Below, in pieces: positions 27,220 to 37,710 of a stretch of DNA of 64,000 nucleotides (the first letter of the stretch is position 1; every line of letters starts with the position of its first letter). Position numbers and translations under genes: made by a program. The notes below the pieces were generated by a model. The model did not search any database and was not told the origin of the DNA. It saw only the letters and a program-made list of their open reading frames with translations. Origin of the DNA: Brevibacillus dissolubilis (GTDB taxonomy: Bacteria > Bacillota > Bacilli > Brevibacillales > Brevibacillaceae); contig NZ_VCNA01000002.1 of the NCBI RefSeq assembly GCF_006170445.1, positions 786,265 to 850,264 of the forward strand, in the 5' to 3' direction.

Positions 27220-28803
27220 TTAATCTTCTGCTAGCCACGTGCGTAACAGCACAACAAATTCATCAGGATTTGTACGGGCTAGCTTCTCTAATTGTTTGCG
27301 AACAATGACATCGTCTGTATTTTCATCGGATTCAAGTTCTGGTATTTCAAATGGTCGCGGAGCTGGTAGATCGGGAATCTCTTCTTCCAATTCCTGTTGT
27401 TGACGACGACGGCGCATCAGAACAAAAGCAACCGCACCAATCGCAAGCAATGCCAATGCACCCGCACCGTACAGCAAGGTTGGGCTCAAACCAGTCTGCT
27501 CTTCGGCAACAACTTTACCGGAGAATGGTCGTGCAAATACAGTAATACGTTGATCCAGTTCTTCTGGTGTTACTTCTTTATCACTCAGAGTGACACGGAC
27601 GACGTTACGCAGCACATTTTTGATGTTTTCACTAGTTGCATCATCAAGTGTGGCGCCGTTAACCGGCTCTACCCCTACGCTAATGGAAATATCTTTGATT
27701 TGATACGGACTTTCTGTAACGTTTCTGGTAATACGGTTCACTTCACGGTTTACACGGTCCGTAAGCTCCTCATATTGGCTGTTGGTGCCACCTTCCTCAG
27801 TGCCTGGATAACCCGGAACCTGATTGTCGCCGGTTCCCGCAGCCCCTCCTGGAACAGCCCCTTGGCCGGAAAACGTTTTAGACAGTTTTTCCGCACTGAT
27901 AATGATCCCCTCGTTATTCTCCTTATCTACAGGTTCAACAAGGTTCTCTACGCGGTTTTCTTTCGCGAAGTTCATCTCTACGGTAGCAAGAACTTGTACT
28001 TTATCCCGCCCCATGATGGTTCCAAGAAGATTGTAAAGGTTCTGTTGAATCTTCTTTTCCACTTCGGATTTGATTTTTGCCTGCTGTTCGTAAGCATTAA
28101 GCGTACCGCCGGATTCTGACCCACTGTCGGACAGCTCAAGCGGGTTGGAATATTGGTCTGTAATCGTGATGTTCTCAATCGGGAGCTTCTCTGCACTTCT
28201 TGATACGATATAGTACAAGGCCCGGATTTGTTGTTCATTGAGACGCATGCCCGGTTCGATATCTACGATAACAGAAGCGGTTGATTCTTGTTTCTCATCG
28301 GTGACAAAGATGCCTTCTTCCGGTTGGGTCAGGATTACTTGTGCGTTGGTTACGCCACGCACCCGCTCCAGCATCTTTTTGATTTCTGTCTGTAATGCGT
28401 CTTTTTTGATGACATCGAACTGACGGTCCGTAATTCCGAATCCACTGCTGTTACTGAATATTTCGGAACTGATGCCCGCTTCTTTCGGGATGCCTTGGGA
28501 AGCAAGATCAACGATAATATCCTGTGCCTGAACTTGCGGTACTTCAATGCCTGTACCGTTGCCAGTGATCCGATACGGGATTTGCTGGGCATCCAGCTCT
28601 GCTTTAATTGACCCGATCTCCTGCTCACTCAACCTTTGATCATACAGAGGAACGTACACAGGTTGAGAGGCGAAGTATATGTAGAGACCCAGGGCAATCG
28701 TAACGAAAGCTGCAATGGCACCGATCATCATCTTTTGTCTGGTTGTAAAACGGTCCCAAAAACCTCTTATCTGGTCTCTATATAAGGCTAGACGTTCGTT
28801 CAT
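27220..28803 (-). CDS. fliF: Flagellar MS-ring protein FliF
   Basis: A 527-residue MS-ring protein: membrane helices at ~24-46 and ~440-462, YscJ-like ring-building domains between them (YVPLYDQRLSEQEIGSIKAELD), and a FliG-binding tail at the C-terminus (VIVRKQLEKLARTNPDEFVVLLRTWL). The start ATG at 28803 follows GCGAGGTGA. It is the platform on which the C-ring and export gate assemble. Confidence 0.96.
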   Translation of the reverse strand: MNERLALYRDQIRGFWDRFTTRQKMMIGAIAAFVTIALGLYIYFASQPVYVPLYDQRLSEQEIGSIKAELDAQQIPYRITGNGTGIEVPQVQAQDIIVDLASQGIPKEAGISSEIFSNSSGFGITDRQFDVIKKDALQTEIKKMLERVRGVTNAQVILTQPEEGIFVTDEKQESTASVIVDIEPGMRLNEQQIRALYYIVSRSAEKLPIENITITDQYSNPLELSDSGSESGGTLNAYEQQAKIKSEVEKKIQQNLYNLLGTIMGRDKVQVLATVEMNFAKENRVENLVEPVDKENNEGIIISAEKLSKTFSGQGAVPGGAAGTGDNQVPGYPGTEEGGTNSQYEELTDRVNREVNRITRNVTESPYQIKDISISVGVEPVNGATLDDATSENIKNVLRNVVRVTLSDKEVTPEELDQRITVFARPFSGKVVAEEQTGLSPTLLYGAGALALLAIGAVAFVLMRRRRQQQELEEEIPDLPAPRPFEIPELESDENTDDVIVRKQLEKLARTNPDEFVVLLRTWLAED

Positions 28804-28833
28804 GTTTCACCTCGCCGAGGAATACCAAAATCA

Positions 28834-29130
28834 TTATACCTGCATACGCATGATTTCTTGGTAGGATTCGATTACTTTATTTCGTACCTGCATCGTCATT
28901 GACAGCATGAGCGAAGCTTTTTGACTTGCCACCATTACTTGATGCACATCTTCCACTTGCCCTGCCGCAAACTTTTTGCCGAGTGTCTCGGACTCTGCTT
29001 GTGACGCATTCAGGTTATCAACTGCTTCTGACAAAAACTTAGAGAAGGACTCTGCTGTCTGTGCCGGAGTAGCTGTAGGAGTGGCCAATGGTTGTGGAAC
29101 GGCAATTTTTCCAAGACGGCTAATTTCCAT
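28834..29130 (-). CDS. fliE: Flagellar rod-adapter protein FliE
   Basis: A 98-residue FliE, with the conserved C-terminal helix VHQVMVASQKASLMLSMTMQVRNKVIESYQEIMRMQV. It joins the MS ring to the rod. It lies 13 bases after flgC and 30 bases before fliF. Confidence 0.95.
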   Translation of the reverse strand: MEISRLGKIAVPQPLATPTATPAQTAESFSKFLSEAVDNLNASQAESETLGKKFAAGQVEDVHQVMVASQKASLMLSMTMQVRNKVIESYQEIMRMQV

Positions 29131-29143
29131 GTGGGATTACTCC

Positions 29144-29608
29144 TTATCTACCATTGATTTCAAGTGCTTTCATCATCATTGCCTTCGATGCATTCATGAC
29201 GGTTACGTTGGCCTCGTAGGCACGGGATGCAGAGATCATGTCGACCATCTCTTTCATCACATCTACGTTAGGCAAGTATACATAACCTTCGCCGTCTGCG
29301 TCTGGATGATCAGGATCAAACACCCGTTTAAACGGGGTGTTGTCTTCCTTGATTCCTGTTACGCGTACACCCTGCTCAGGTTTCGTTTGCGCGACATTTC
29401 CGATCGCTGCCTGCAGTACGCTGTCAAATGAATCATTGGATTTTGGAGAAATTTCTACCATTTTACGGCGATAAGGCTGCCAAACACCATCCACCATCTT
29501 GGCACGGGTCGAATTGGCATTGGCAATGTTAGCTGCAATCGTATCCAATCGAAGGCGGTTGGCTGTTAACGCTGACGTGCTCGTATCAATCCCTCGAAAC
29601 AAACTCAT
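29144..29608 (-). CDS. flgC: Flagellar proximal rod protein FlgC
   Basis: A 154-residue rod protein with the N-terminal rod motif (TSALTANRLRLDTIAANIANANSTRA) and C-terminal helix (DMISASRAYEANVTVMNASKAMMMKALEI). It starts 6 bases after flgB. Exported through the type III apparatus to build the proximal rod. Confidence 0.96.
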   Translation of the reverse strand: MSLFRGIDTSTSALTANRLRLDTIAANIANANSTRAKMVDGVWQPYRRKMVEISPKSNDSFDSVLQAAIGNVAQTKPEQGVRVTGIKEDNTPFKRVFDPDHPDADGEGYVYLPNVDVMKEMVDMISASRAYEANVTVMNASKAMMMKALEINGR

Positions 29609-29614
29609 CTTTTA

Positions 29615-30028
29615 CTACCTCCCTCCACCTTCAATTACACTCTTCAGCTTGGTGAAATAGCCGTTCGTCATTTGAACGAGACCATTGTACCAAATTTGGT
29701 TTTTTGCCTGCTGACTCATCTCATATTCGATATCGACGTTATTCTCGTTGTTTTGCATCATCGTACTGGGATTCGATACGATTTGAGGCGATAGGACTGA
29801 TTGGCCAGTACCTTTACCCATCTGCAAGTGTCTGCTATCTGTCGTATATGGAACGAATTTACTAGCAGTCCCGTTCATCTCTTGCTGCAGGAGGTCTTCA
29901 AACACGACCTGCTTGCTCTTGAAATGAGGGGTGTCTGCATTAGCAATGTTATTTGCTATCGTTCTTTGTCGAAGCGTGGCAACGTCCAAAGAACGTTCTA
30001 ATAATCGCAATTGATTGGTATTAAGCAA
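29615..30028 (-). CDS. flgB: Flagellar proximal rod protein FlgB, first gene of the fla/che operon
   Basis: A 137-residue rod protein with the conserved N-terminal segment (LDVATLRQRTIANNIANADTPHFKS). The start codon is TTG at 30028, five to six bases after GGGGGGGAG; no ATG fits. It is the first gene of the ~30-kb operon, 351 bases downstream of codY. Confidence 0.95.
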   Translation of the reverse strand: MLNTNQLRLLERSLDVATLRQRTIANNIANADTPHFKSKQVVFEDLLQQEMNGTASKFVPYTTDSRHLQMGKGTGQSVLSPQIVSNPSTMMQNNENNVDIEYEMSQQAKNQIWYNGLVQMTNGYFTKLKSVIEGGGR

Positions 30029-30141
30029 CGTTTCTCCCCCCCACTTTGCACATCTCTTTCTTCAATCGCATATGCTTTTCCTGCTTATTCGACACTTAAC
30101 ACGATTAATCATAACAGAAACATTTTCACGAATAAAGCCCT

Positions 30142-30170
30142 ATCTTATGGAACTAGGTAAATTGTTACAA
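30142..30170 (-). promoter_or_regulatory. Candidate sigma-A promoter for the fla/che operon
   Basis: On the minus strand, TTGTAA and TAAGAT are separated by 17 bases. Each matches four of six consensus positions. It lies about 115 bases upstream of flgB. Strength is moderate by sequence. Confidence 0.45.
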
Positions 30171-30309
30171 AAGTCTTAAGTCCTCTGAAACCGCATAACT
30201 ACAGGCTTAGTTCCACTTTGGAAAATGCTTCCTCAGAGCCATAAGCGGAAGTAAATATTACCGTTGAATTAGAAAACGTAATATATTCATCAATTTGTTA
30301 ATAAATCCA

Positions 30310-30345
30310 ATAATAAAATAGGGCAAAGCTATCGCTTCACCCTAT
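30310..30345 (-). terminator. Rho-independent terminator after codY
   Basis: A 12-base-pair stem (ATAGGGTGAAGC with GCTTTGCCCTAT, two G-U pairs in RNA), loop GATA, followed by TTTTATT on the minus strand, 35 bases after the codY stop. It separates the housekeeping operon from fla/che. Confidence 0.85.
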
Positions 30346-30379
30346 CTATGTTATGGTGGCGTACGGCGAAAATGCCTGC

Positions 30380-31159
30380 CTATGAGGTTTTTAATTTTTC
30401 TAGTTCTGGTAATAATTTTTCATTAAGAACTTTAATGAATGTACCCTTCATCCCAAGTGAACGGGACTCAATTACACCTGCACTTTCCAATTTACGGAGT
30501 GCGTTCACTATTACTGATCTGGTAATTCCTACACGGTCAGCGATTTTGGATGCTACGAGTAGGCCTTCTTTCCCTTCTAACTCTTGGAAGATGTGCTCAA
30601 CTGCTTCCAATTCACTATAAGAAAGTGAGCCGATAGCCATTTGTACAACCGCTTTGCTGCGTGCTTCTTCTTCAATCGCTTCAGAGCGCTCACGGAGGAT
30701 CTCCATACCGACTACGGTTGCACCTACTTCAGCGAGGATCAGGTCATCTTCTACGAACTGATTGTTGACACGGGCGAGGATCAATGTACCAAGACGATCC
30801 CCACCCCCGATAATGGGAACAATGGTGGTCCAACCGGTACGGAATACCTCTTTCATCTCGATTGGGAATGCGGTGTATGGGCTGTCTACGTCAAGGTTGG
30901 CAGAAGTCTCGTCAACCTTGAGCAGGTTGCTGGAATACTCTTCTGGAAAACGGCGTTCTTCGAGCATTTTGCGGATGCGTTCGTTATCGATCTCTTGGTG
31001 AATCGCATAACCGAGAAGCTTACCTTTACGGCTGAGGATAAAAATGTTTGCCTCAATTACGTCGCTGAGGACTTGGGACATTTCTGTAAAGTTAACCGCA
31101 TGACCGGCTGACTTCTGCAGCATTCGGTTAATTCGTCTTGTTTTGTTAAGTAAATCCAT
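30380..31159 (-). CDS. codY: GTP-sensing global transcriptional repressor CodY
   Basis: A 259-residue CodY, the usual length. The N-terminal GAF domain (~1-155, binds branched-chain amino acids) and C-terminal winged helix (~205-245: [39 protein letters not shown]) are intact. It represses nutrient-acquisition, competence and motility genes when GTP and Ile/Leu/Val are high. Start at 31159 ([10 protein letters not shown]) follows AGGAGG by 10 bases. It is the last gene of the topA-to-codY block. Confidence 0.97.
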   Translation of the reverse strand: MDLLNKTRRINRMLQKSAGHAVNFTEMSQVLSDVIEANIFILSRKGKLLGYAIHQEIDNERIRKMLEERRFPEEYSSNLLKVDETSANLDVDSPYTAFPIEMKEVFRTGWTTIVPIIGGGDRLGTLILARVNNQFVEDDLILAEVGATVVGMEILRERSEAIEEEARSKAVVQMAIGSLSYSELEAVEHIFQELEGKEGLLVASKIADRVGITRSVIVNALRKLESAGVIESRSLGMKGTFIKVLNEKLLPELEKLKTS

Positions 31160-31202
31160 GGTTTTCTTTCCTCCTGACAATCCAGTCATTTCTATCGATG
31201 CT

Positions 31203-32603
31203 CTATAAAATATATTGGCTTAAATCGCGGTTCTTAACGATTCCACCTAGTTTATCTGATACATATTCAGGCGTGATATTTACAACCTCCAGGTGAATGT
31301 CCGGAGCCTCAAAAGAGAGTTCCTCCAGCAGCTTCTCAAGGAGCGTATGCAAGCGTCTGGCCCCGATATTGTCTGTCGATTGGTTCACCTCTTCAGCGAG
31401 GCGGGCAATCTCGTGGATCGCTTCATTCGTAAAATCGACCTTCACGCCTTCTGTTTCAAGCAGCATGACATATTGCTTGATCAGCGCGTTTTTCGGCTCT
31501 GTCAAAATTCGGACAAAATCTTCCACCTTCAAGCTGGTCAACTCGACACGGATTGGGAAGCGCCCCTGTAATTCCGGGATCAAGTCAGACGGCTTCGCGA
31601 TATGAAACGCACCTGCTGCGATAAACAGCATGTAGTCTGTTTTGATCGGACCGTATTTGGTCATAACCGTGGAGCCTTCTACGATCGGAAGGATATCGCG
31701 TTGCACCCCTTCGCGCGATACGTCTGGACCGCGGTTATCTTTACCGGCAATCTTGTCGATCTCATCAATAAAGATGATACCGTATTGCTCCGCTCTGGAG
31801 ATGGATTCCGAAATAACCTCATCCATATCTACCAGTTTTTGTGCTTCTTGTTGAATTAATACCTTACGAGCTTCCTTGATCGCCAATTTTCTTTTCTTGG
31901 TGCGCTTCGGCAACAGGTTACCCAGCATATCCTGCATTTGGTTGCCCATCTGCTCTGCACCAGGAATCTGGAACATATCTAGCATCGGCTGTGCCTGATC
32001 ATCCACATCGATCTCAATCTGCTGATCTTCAAGTGAGCCGGAAGCAAGCTGGAAGGCTACTTGTCTGCGTTTCTGTTCGATGTTGGTGTCTTCTGGCTCA
32101 TAGTTGTTGTTTGGTTGCTGTTGATTGCCTGAGAACAGCATTTCAAACGGGTTCTTGAACGCATTGTTGTTTTGCTTTTTCGACGGAACCAAGATCTCAA
32201 CGATCGCTTCCTCGGCCAGCTTTTCAGCACGGTCTTGGACTTTTTCCATCTTTTCGGTCTTCACCATACGGATTGCGGTTTCGATCAGGTCGCGGACCAT
32301 GGATTCCACATCTCGGCCTACATAGCCCACTTCGGTGAATTTGGTTGCTTCTACCTTGATGAAAGGAGCACCGGTCAGCTTTGCAATGCGGCGGGCAATT
32401 TCGGTTTTACCGACACCAGTCGGTCCAATCATCAGAATATTTTTTGGGATCACATCTTCTCTGACACTCTCAGGTAAAAGTGAGCGGCGGTAGCGGTTGC
32501 GCAGGGCAACGGCAATCGCCTTTTTGGCTTGATGCTGTCCCACAATATATTTATCGAGGTGTTCGACGATCATTCGGGGTGTTAAACGGTCCAAGCTAAG
32601 CAT
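31203..32603 (-). CDS. hslU: ATP-dependent protease ATPase subunit HslU (ClpY)
   Basis: A 466-residue AAA+ unfoldase. Walker [10 protein letters not shown] (~63-71), a long insertion (I) domain (~135-240, Gln/Asn-rich), Walker B FIDEIDKI, sensor residues, and the conserved C-terminal tail (NRDLSQYIL) that docks into HslV. The start at 32603 has AGGAGG 8 bases upstream. It follows hslV by 11 bases. Confidence 0.97.
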   Translation of the reverse strand: MLSLDRLTPRMIVEHLDKYIVGQHQAKKAIAVALRNRYRRSLLPESVREDVIPKNILMIGPTGVGKTEIARRIAKLTGAPFIKVEATKFTEVGYVGRDVESMVRDLIETAIRMVKTEKMEKVQDRAEKLAEEAIVEILVPSKKQNNNAFKNPFEMLFSGNQQQPNNNYEPEDTNIEQKRRQVAFQLASGSLEDQQIEIDVDDQAQPMLDMFQIPGAEQMGNQMQDMLGNLLPKRTKKRKLAIKEARKVLIQQEAQKLVDMDEVISESISRAEQYGIIFIDEIDKIAGKDNRGPDVSREGVQRDILPIVEGSTVMTKYGPIKTDYMLFIAAGAFHIAKPSDLIPELQGRFPIRVELTSLKVEDFVRILTEPKNALIKQYVMLLETEGVKVDFTNEAIHEIARLAEEVNQSTDNIGARRLHTLLEKLLEELSFEAPDIHLEVVNITPEYVSDKLGGIVKNRDLSQYIL

Positions 32604-32614
32604 GGCATACCCTC

Positions 32615-33160
32615 CTACCCTTTGATTTCTTCCACAACAATATTGGAATTGGTAAATACACAAATCTCAGCAGCCGTTTTCAGTGCCGCTTCGGCAATCT
32701 CCTTCGCGCTCAGATGTGACGCGTAGTTCTTCAGAGAGCGTCCAGCTGCAAGTGCAAAGCTTCCGCCGGAGCCAATCGCGAGAATTCCGTCATCTGGCTC
32801 GATGATTTCCCCGTTACCGGAGATCAGGAGCAGATGTTCACGGTTCATGACGATCATCATGGCTTCGAGCTGACGGAGGATTTTATCTCCGCGCCATTCT
32901 TTCGCAAGCTCTACCGCTGCACGTTGCAGGTTGCCGTGGTATTCTTCGAGCTTGCCTTCGAATTTTTCAAACAGCGTAATCGCATCAGCGACAGACCCGG
33001 CAAAACCGGCGACCACCTCGCCACGATAGAGACGCCGTACTTTTTTCGCGCCGTTCTTCATGACCATGCTGTTGCCAAAGGTCACTTGCCCGTCACCAGC
33101 CATCGCTGCCTCACCTTTATGATGAACACCAAATATCGTAGTTGCATGAAACTTTTCCAT
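32615..33160 (-). CDS. hslV: ATP-dependent protease catalytic subunit HslV (ClpQ)
   Basis: A 181-residue proteasome-beta-like peptidase. [12 protein letters not shown] aligns with the catalytic Thr-Thr start of Escherichia coli HslV, so a short propeptide of six residues probably must be removed. The GDGQVTFG and [19 protein letters not shown] regions are typical. B. subtilis ClpQ keeps an N-terminal Ser that acts as nucleophile; here residue 2 is Glu. The start at 33160 is preferred because GGGAGGTG lies nine bases upstream; a GTG four codons earlier is too close to that site. Confidence 0.94.
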   Translation of the reverse strand: MEKFHATTIFGVHHKGEAAMAGDGQVTFGNSMVMKNGAKKVRRLYRGEVVAGFAGSVADAITLFEKFEGKLEEYHGNLQRAAVELAKEWRGDKILRQLEAMMIVMNREHLLLISGNGEIIEPDDGILAIGSGGSFALAAGRSLKNYASHLSAKEIAEAALKTAAEICVFTNSNIVVEEIKG

Positions 33161-33168
33161 GTAAGAGG

Positions 33169-34095
33169 TCACCTCCCAGTATTGTGTGAACGTGGATGTG
33201 CGTGATTGTACACCTCTCGCAACCGTTCCTTCGTAACATGCGTGTAGATCTGAGTTGTGGAAAGATTGACGTGACCAAGAAGTTCCTGTACCGTGCGCAA
33301 ATCCGCGCCTCCATTTAACAAATGTGTTGCAAATGTATGTCGAAAGGTATGTGGTGAAATATGTAGATGCATGGAGGCCTCCGTAACGTACTTATCGACG
33401 ACCCGCCGTACGCTCCGGTCTGACAGTGGTTCCCCCCGGTAATTCAGAATCAAATGTCCGGGATCATCCTTGCCGCGCAATAATTCTTTTCGCCCTTGCT
33501 CTAAATATCTCCAAATTGCATCAATGGCATAACTGCCGATCGGTACATATCTCTCTTTTGAACCTTTCCCATACACAAGTGCAACGCCCGTATATAAATC
33601 AAGCGAGTTAACCGTAAGTGTCGTCAGCTCTGATACACGCATCCCACTCGCGTACAGAAGCTCAAAAATGACACGGTCCCTCTCTCCAAGCGCATTCTCT
33701 GCCTGTGCGGTCAGATCCAGCAGTGTCTGAATCTCTTGCGGGTACATAAATGAAGGCAGCTTCTTCTCCAGCTTCGGAGTCGAAACCAGCTGAAATGGAT
33801 TGTGATCGATGTGTTTTTCTCGCATTAAAAAGCCGAAAAACGTACGCAGACTGGATAACTTTCGTGCCATGCTTCTTTTCGCGATATTCTTTTTGACCAA
33901 GTAAGTCAGAAAAGATCTTCCGTGCAAAGAAGAAACAGCAGCAAATACGGAGATTTGGTGCTGTTCCATGAAAGTAACAAATTCATTAATATCAGCTACG
34001 TAACTTCGTAAGGTATGCGGGGAAGCATTCTTCTCCACTTTCAAATAGCGGATGAAATTTTCAACCCAGGTAGATAATTCTTCGGTTTTGTCCAT
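33169..34095 (-). CDS. xerC: Tyrosine recombinase XerC (CodV)
   Basis: A 308-residue site-specific recombinase: SAM-like N-terminal DNA-binding domain (~5-95) and catalytic domain. Catalytic residues are Arg153 (SGMRVSEL), Lys at ~177-180 (GKGSK), His249-x-x-Arg252 ([13 protein letters not shown]), His275 ([11 protein letters not shown]) and Tyr284. With XerD it resolves chromosome dimers at dif. Its location before hslVU matches codV of B. subtilis. Confidence 0.95.
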   Translation of the reverse strand: MDKTEELSTWVENFIRYLKVEKNASPHTLRSYVADINEFVTFMEQHQISVFAAVSSLHGRSFLTYLVKKNIAKRSMARKLSSLRTFFGFLMREKHIDHNPFQLVSTPKLEKKLPSFMYPQEIQTLLDLTAQAENALGERDRVIFELLYASGMRVSELTTLTVNSLDLYTGVALVYGKGSKERYVPIGSYAIDAIWRYLEQGRKELLRGKDDPGHLILNYRGEPLSDRSVRRVVDKYVTEASMHLHISPHTFRHTFATHLLNGGADLRTVQELLGHVNLSTTQIYTHVTKERLREVYNHAHPRSHNTGR

Positions 34096-34150
34096 CTCAG
34101 GCGAACACCCCTCAAATCACCTATATAGTAACACAGTAATTTTACCGATA

Positions 34151-35470
34151 TCAACTAAAATTGTGTCTGATTTGTGTAAAATTCTGAATTGTCTCCAGCG
34201 CTCTCTCAGCCAGTTTTTCATTTTTTTCTTTTTTATTGCGAATCTTGACAGGCAGGCTTGGGAGCAGTCCGAAGTTGGCATTCATCGGCTGGAAATGCTT
34301 CGCATCCGTGTGTGTGATGTAGTGTGCCATACTTCCGATTACGGTCTCCTGCGGGAAGACAAGCAGCTCTTCGCCTTTTGCGAGGCGTGCTGCATTGAGT
34401 CCGGCTACCAGGCCCGCTGCTGCTGATTCCACATAGCCCTCTACCCCTGTCATCTGACCGGCGAAGAACAGAGTCTCGCGGTTGCGGAACTGGTAGGTTG
34501 GGTTTAAGAGTTTTGGTGAGTTGATAAAGGTGTTGCGGTGCATTACGCCGTAGCGGACGATCTCGCAGTTTTCAAGACCCGGGATGAGCTGGAACACGCG
34601 TTTTTGCTCAGGCCATTTGAGATGGGTCTGGAAGCCTACGATATTGTACAGGGTAGCTGCGCTGTTGTCCTGGCGAAGCTGAACCACTGCATATGGATAC
34701 TTGCCGGTGCGGGGGTCTGTGAGACCTACCGGCTTGAGTGGACCAAACAGCATGGTTTGGCGTCCACGGGAGGCCATGACCTCGATTGGCATGCAGCCCT
34801 CGAAGAAGATTTCTTTTTCGAATTCTTTGACCGGCACTGCTTCTGCGGCGATCAGTTCTTCGTAAAAGCGGTTGAACTCTTCTTCATTCATCGGGCAGTT
34901 GATGTAGGCTGCTTCCCCTTTGTCATAGCGGGAAGCGATGAAGACTTTGTCCATGTTGATGGAGTCTTTTTCGATGATCGGAGCCGCTGCATCGTAGAAG
35001 TAGAGATACTCTTCACCAGTCAGTTCTTTCAGATGAGCGGACAGGTCAGGTGATGTGAGCGGGCCGGTCGCCATGACGACGATGCCTTCTGGGATTTGGG
35101 TTATTTCTTCATTAATAACTTCGATCAGCGGATGATTGCGGACGTTGTTGGTGACATGCTCGGCAAACTCGTGACGGTCTACCGCAAGCGCTCCACCTGC
35201 CGGTACTGCGCACGTGTCCGCAGATTCGATGATGACAGAGCCAAGTCGGCGCATTTCTTCTTTTAATACCCCGACTGCGTTGGTCAGTGTGTTGGCGCGG
35301 AGTGAGTTGGAGCAGACCAGCTCCGCAAACTTATCGGTGTGATGCGCTGGTGTCTGACGGATTGGGCGCATCTCGTAGAGTCTGACGCGGACTCCGGCTT
35401 GAGCGATCTGCCACGCAGCTTCGCTACCGGCAAGCCCTGCGCCTACGACTGTTACGTATGGTTGTGTCAT
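34151..35470 (-). CDS. trmFO: Folate-dependent tRNA (uracil-54-C5) methyltransferase TrmFO
   Basis: A 439-residue flavoprotein of the GidA-like family. It has the FAD-binding Rossmann start ([18 protein letters not shown]), the conserved [16 protein letters not shown] segment and [23 protein letters not shown]. It makes ribothymidine at position 54 of tRNA using methylene-tetrahydrofolate and FADH2. The start at 35470 lies nine bases after GGGAGG; an ATG three codons earlier abuts that site. Confidence 0.96.
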   Translation of the reverse strand: MTQPYVTVVGAGLAGSEAAWQIAQAGVRVRLYEMRPIRQTPAHHTDKFAELVCSNSLRANTLTNAVGVLKEEMRRLGSVIIESADTCAVPAGGALAVDRHEFAEHVTNNVRNHPLIEVINEEITQIPEGIVVMATGPLTSPDLSAHLKELTGEEYLYFYDAAAPIIEKDSINMDKVFIASRYDKGEAAYINCPMNEEEFNRFYEELIAAEAVPVKEFEKEIFFEGCMPIEVMASRGRQTMLFGPLKPVGLTDPRTGKYPYAVVQLRQDNSAATLYNIVGFQTHLKWPEQKRVFQLIPGLENCEIVRYGVMHRNTFINSPKLLNPTYQFRNRETLFFAGQMTGVEGYVESAAAGLVAGLNAARLAKGEELLVFPQETVIGSMAHYITHTDAKHFQPMNANFGLLPSLPVKIRNKKEKNEKLAERALETIQNFTQIRHNFS

Positions 35471-35543
35471 TGGGTACATCCTCCCGTGCTGTGTGTGCTT
35501 CTGCTAGTGTGTTATTGCTGCTGCCGTGTGTTCTATAAAGTTT

Positions 35544-37628
35544 CTAGGAATCTACTTCTTCTTGGTAGTCACAAGCCGTACATGTATTGCTGACGCCTTG
35601 CTTCTTGCGTTTTTTCTCGACCATCATGCTGTTGCACTTTGGACAGTTGCGCGGGATTGGTTTGTCCCAGCTGATCCATTCGCATTCTGGGTAGTTGTTG
35701 CATCCAAAGAAAACCCGGCTCTTCTTACTTTTACGTTCGACAATCTGTCCGGTTTCACATGTTGGACATTTTACGCCGACATCTTTGACGATCGGCTTGG
35801 TGTTGCGGCAGTCTGGGAAGCCGGAACAAGCGAGGAACTTACCGTAGCGTCCCATCTTGTAGACGAGATGCTTACCGCAGAGCTCGCAGATCTCATCGGA
35901 GACTTCGTCCTTAATCTCGATCTCTTGCATCTGCTCTTCGGCTACTTCGATCCGTTTGGCAAAATCGCCGTAGAAGTGATCGAGGATCTTGGCCCATTCG
36001 GACATGCCTTCTTCGACTTTATCTAGGTTACTCTCCATTTGAGAGGTGAATTCGATATCAAGGATTTCTGGGAAAAACTCTTCGATCAGGGAGATGACAA
36101 TCTGTCCCAGTTCGGTTGGAACGAAGCGTTTTTCTTCGAGTGCGACATAGCCGCGTTTTTGGATGGTTTCAAGGGTAGGTGCATAGGTGGATGGACGGCC
36201 GATGCCGTTTTCCTCCAGCGTCTTGACCAGACGTGCCTCTGTATAGCGTGGCGGCGGCTGGGTGAAGTGCTGCTTCGGTTCGATATTCTGCACTTCGAGC
36301 GTCTGTCCCTCTTCGATCGGCGGCAGGAAGCTGTCTTCCTCTTTGCCTCCATCGTCAGTACTCTCCACATAAACCTTCATAAAGCCTGGGAACTTAACCT
36401 TAGAACCGGTGGCACGGAAGAAGATTCCGTTCACTTTGATATCGACGGTCATGGTGTCGAGTACGGCAGAGGCCATCTGGCTTGCAAGGAAACGCTCCCA
36501 AATCAGCCGGTACAGCTTCAATTGGTCACGGCTCAGGAATTCCTTGAGCTCGTCTGGTGTACGCATAACAGATGTCGGACGAATCGCCTCATGGGCATCC
36601 TGTGCATTCTCTTTTTCCTTCTTGGATTGCGGACGCTGCTCTGTGATGATGTACTCTTGTCCAAATTGTTCCAGAATGTAGGTCTTGGCTTCTTCCTGTG
36701 CGGTCTGTGAAATCCGGGTGGAGTCGGTACGCATATACGTGATCAAACCGACTGTGCCTTCTTTGCCAAGATCAATCCCCTCGTACAGCTGCTGGGCAAC
36801 CATCATCGTCTTAGCCGTACGGAAGTTCAGCTTACGGGCTGCTTCCTGCTGCAGGGAACTGGTAATGAACGGTGCCGCTGGATTGCGCTTACGTTCACGC
36901 TTGAGGACTTTTTGCACCACGTAGGGCTGGTCCTTGATCCGTTCGAGAATTTCGTTTACTTCTGCTTCGGATTTGATCTCTGCTTTTTCTTCCCCGTATC
37001 CATGGAAACGAGCTTCGAATGCTTTTCCCGCGCTCAGCATCGCATTGGTAATGGTCCAGTACTCTTCTGGTTCAAATGCATTGATTTCTTTTTCACGGTC
37101 ATTAATCATCTTAACCGTTACAGATTGTACGCGTCCTGCACTTAACCCTTTGCGGACTTTTTTCCATAGGATTGGTGAAATATTGTAACCCACCAAGCGG
37201 TCAAGGATGCGGCGCGCTTGCTGGGCGTTAACCAGATCCATATTAATGTGGCGTGGATGCTTAAAAGCGTCTTTGATCGCATCCTTGGTAATTTCATTGA
37301 ACACCACACGGAGCGGTTGGCTTAGATCCAGATTCAGATATTGCGCAAGATGCCAGGCAATCGCTTCCCCTTCCCTGTCCGGGTCGGCTGCGAGATAGAC
37401 TTTTTTTACTTTTTTCACGGAATCCTTCAGACTCTTCAGGATGTCGCCCTTCCCACGAATGGTTATGTATTTGGGCTCAAATTTATTCGTTACGTCTACA
37501 CCCATCTGACTCTTTGGGAGATCACGGACATGGCCCATAGATGCTTTCACGATATATTTGCTACCCAAGTATTTACCAATAGTTTTAGCTTTCGCCGGGG
37601 ACTCGACGATCACAAGCGTATCCGCCAT
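35544..37628 (-). CDS. topA: DNA topoisomerase I (type IA)
   Basis: A 694-residue type IA topoisomerase. The Toprim domain ([19 protein letters not shown], then [13 protein letters not shown]) is followed by the topoisomerase core with the catalytic Tyr in [11 protein letters not shown] (~300). Three C-terminal zinc-finger-like modules follow ([31 protein letters not shown] and [15 protein letters not shown]). It relaxes negative supercoils. Confidence 0.97.
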   Translation of the reverse strand: MADTLVIVESPAKAKTIGKYLGSKYIVKASMGHVRDLPKSQMGVDVTNKFEPKYITIRGKGDILKSLKDSVKKVKKVYLAADPDREGEAIAWHLAQYLNLDLSQPLRVVFNEITKDAIKDAFKHPRHINMDLVNAQQARRILDRLVGYNISPILWKKVRKGLSAGRVQSVTVKMINDREKEINAFEPEEYWTITNAMLSAGKAFEARFHGYGEEKAEIKSEAEVNEILERIKDQPYVVQKVLKRERKRNPAAPFITSSLQQEAARKLNFRTAKTMMVAQQLYEGIDLGKEGTVGLITYMRTDSTRISQTAQEEAKTYILEQFGQEYIITEQRPQSKKEKENAQDAHEAIRPTSVMRTPDELKEFLSRDQLKLYRLIWERFLASQMASAVLDTMTVDIKVNGIFFRATGSKVKFPGFMKVYVESTDDGGKEEDSFLPPIEEGQTLEVQNIEPKQHFTQPPPRYTEARLVKTLEENGIGRPSTYAPTLETIQKRGYVALEEKRFVPTELGQIVISLIEEFFPEILDIEFTSQMESNLDKVEEGMSEWAKILDHFYGDFAKRIEVAEEQMQEIEIKDEVSDEICELCGKHLVYKMGRYGKFLACSGFPDCRNTKPIVKDVGVKCPTCETGQIVERKSKKSRVFFGCNNYPECEWISWDKPIPRNCPKCNSMMVEKKRKKQGVSNTCTACDYQEEVDS

Positions 37629-37710
37629 ATATTTCCTCCCCCTTCATTACATGAATCTCCCCTAATATTACATATGCTTTTTCATTTGTCAAACGGCTAT
37701 CCGTTGATTT

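Larger units (their letters stand above)
30029..30379 (-). other. Intergenic leader between codY and flgB
   Basis: A 351-base gap, AT-rich. It contains the codY terminator at its upstream side, then one plausible sigma-A promoter, and about 110 bases of untranslated leader before flgB. I searched for a sigma-D-type promoter (TAAA with GCCGATAT) and for a good CodY box and found neither convincingly. Confidence 0.6.

Noticed and set aside
30029..30300. CodY box or sigma-D promoter ahead of flgB
   Set aside because: Best CodY-like match (GCATTTTCCAAAGTG) agrees with the consensus only in its first half; no TAAA/GCCGATAT pair at proper spacing was found.
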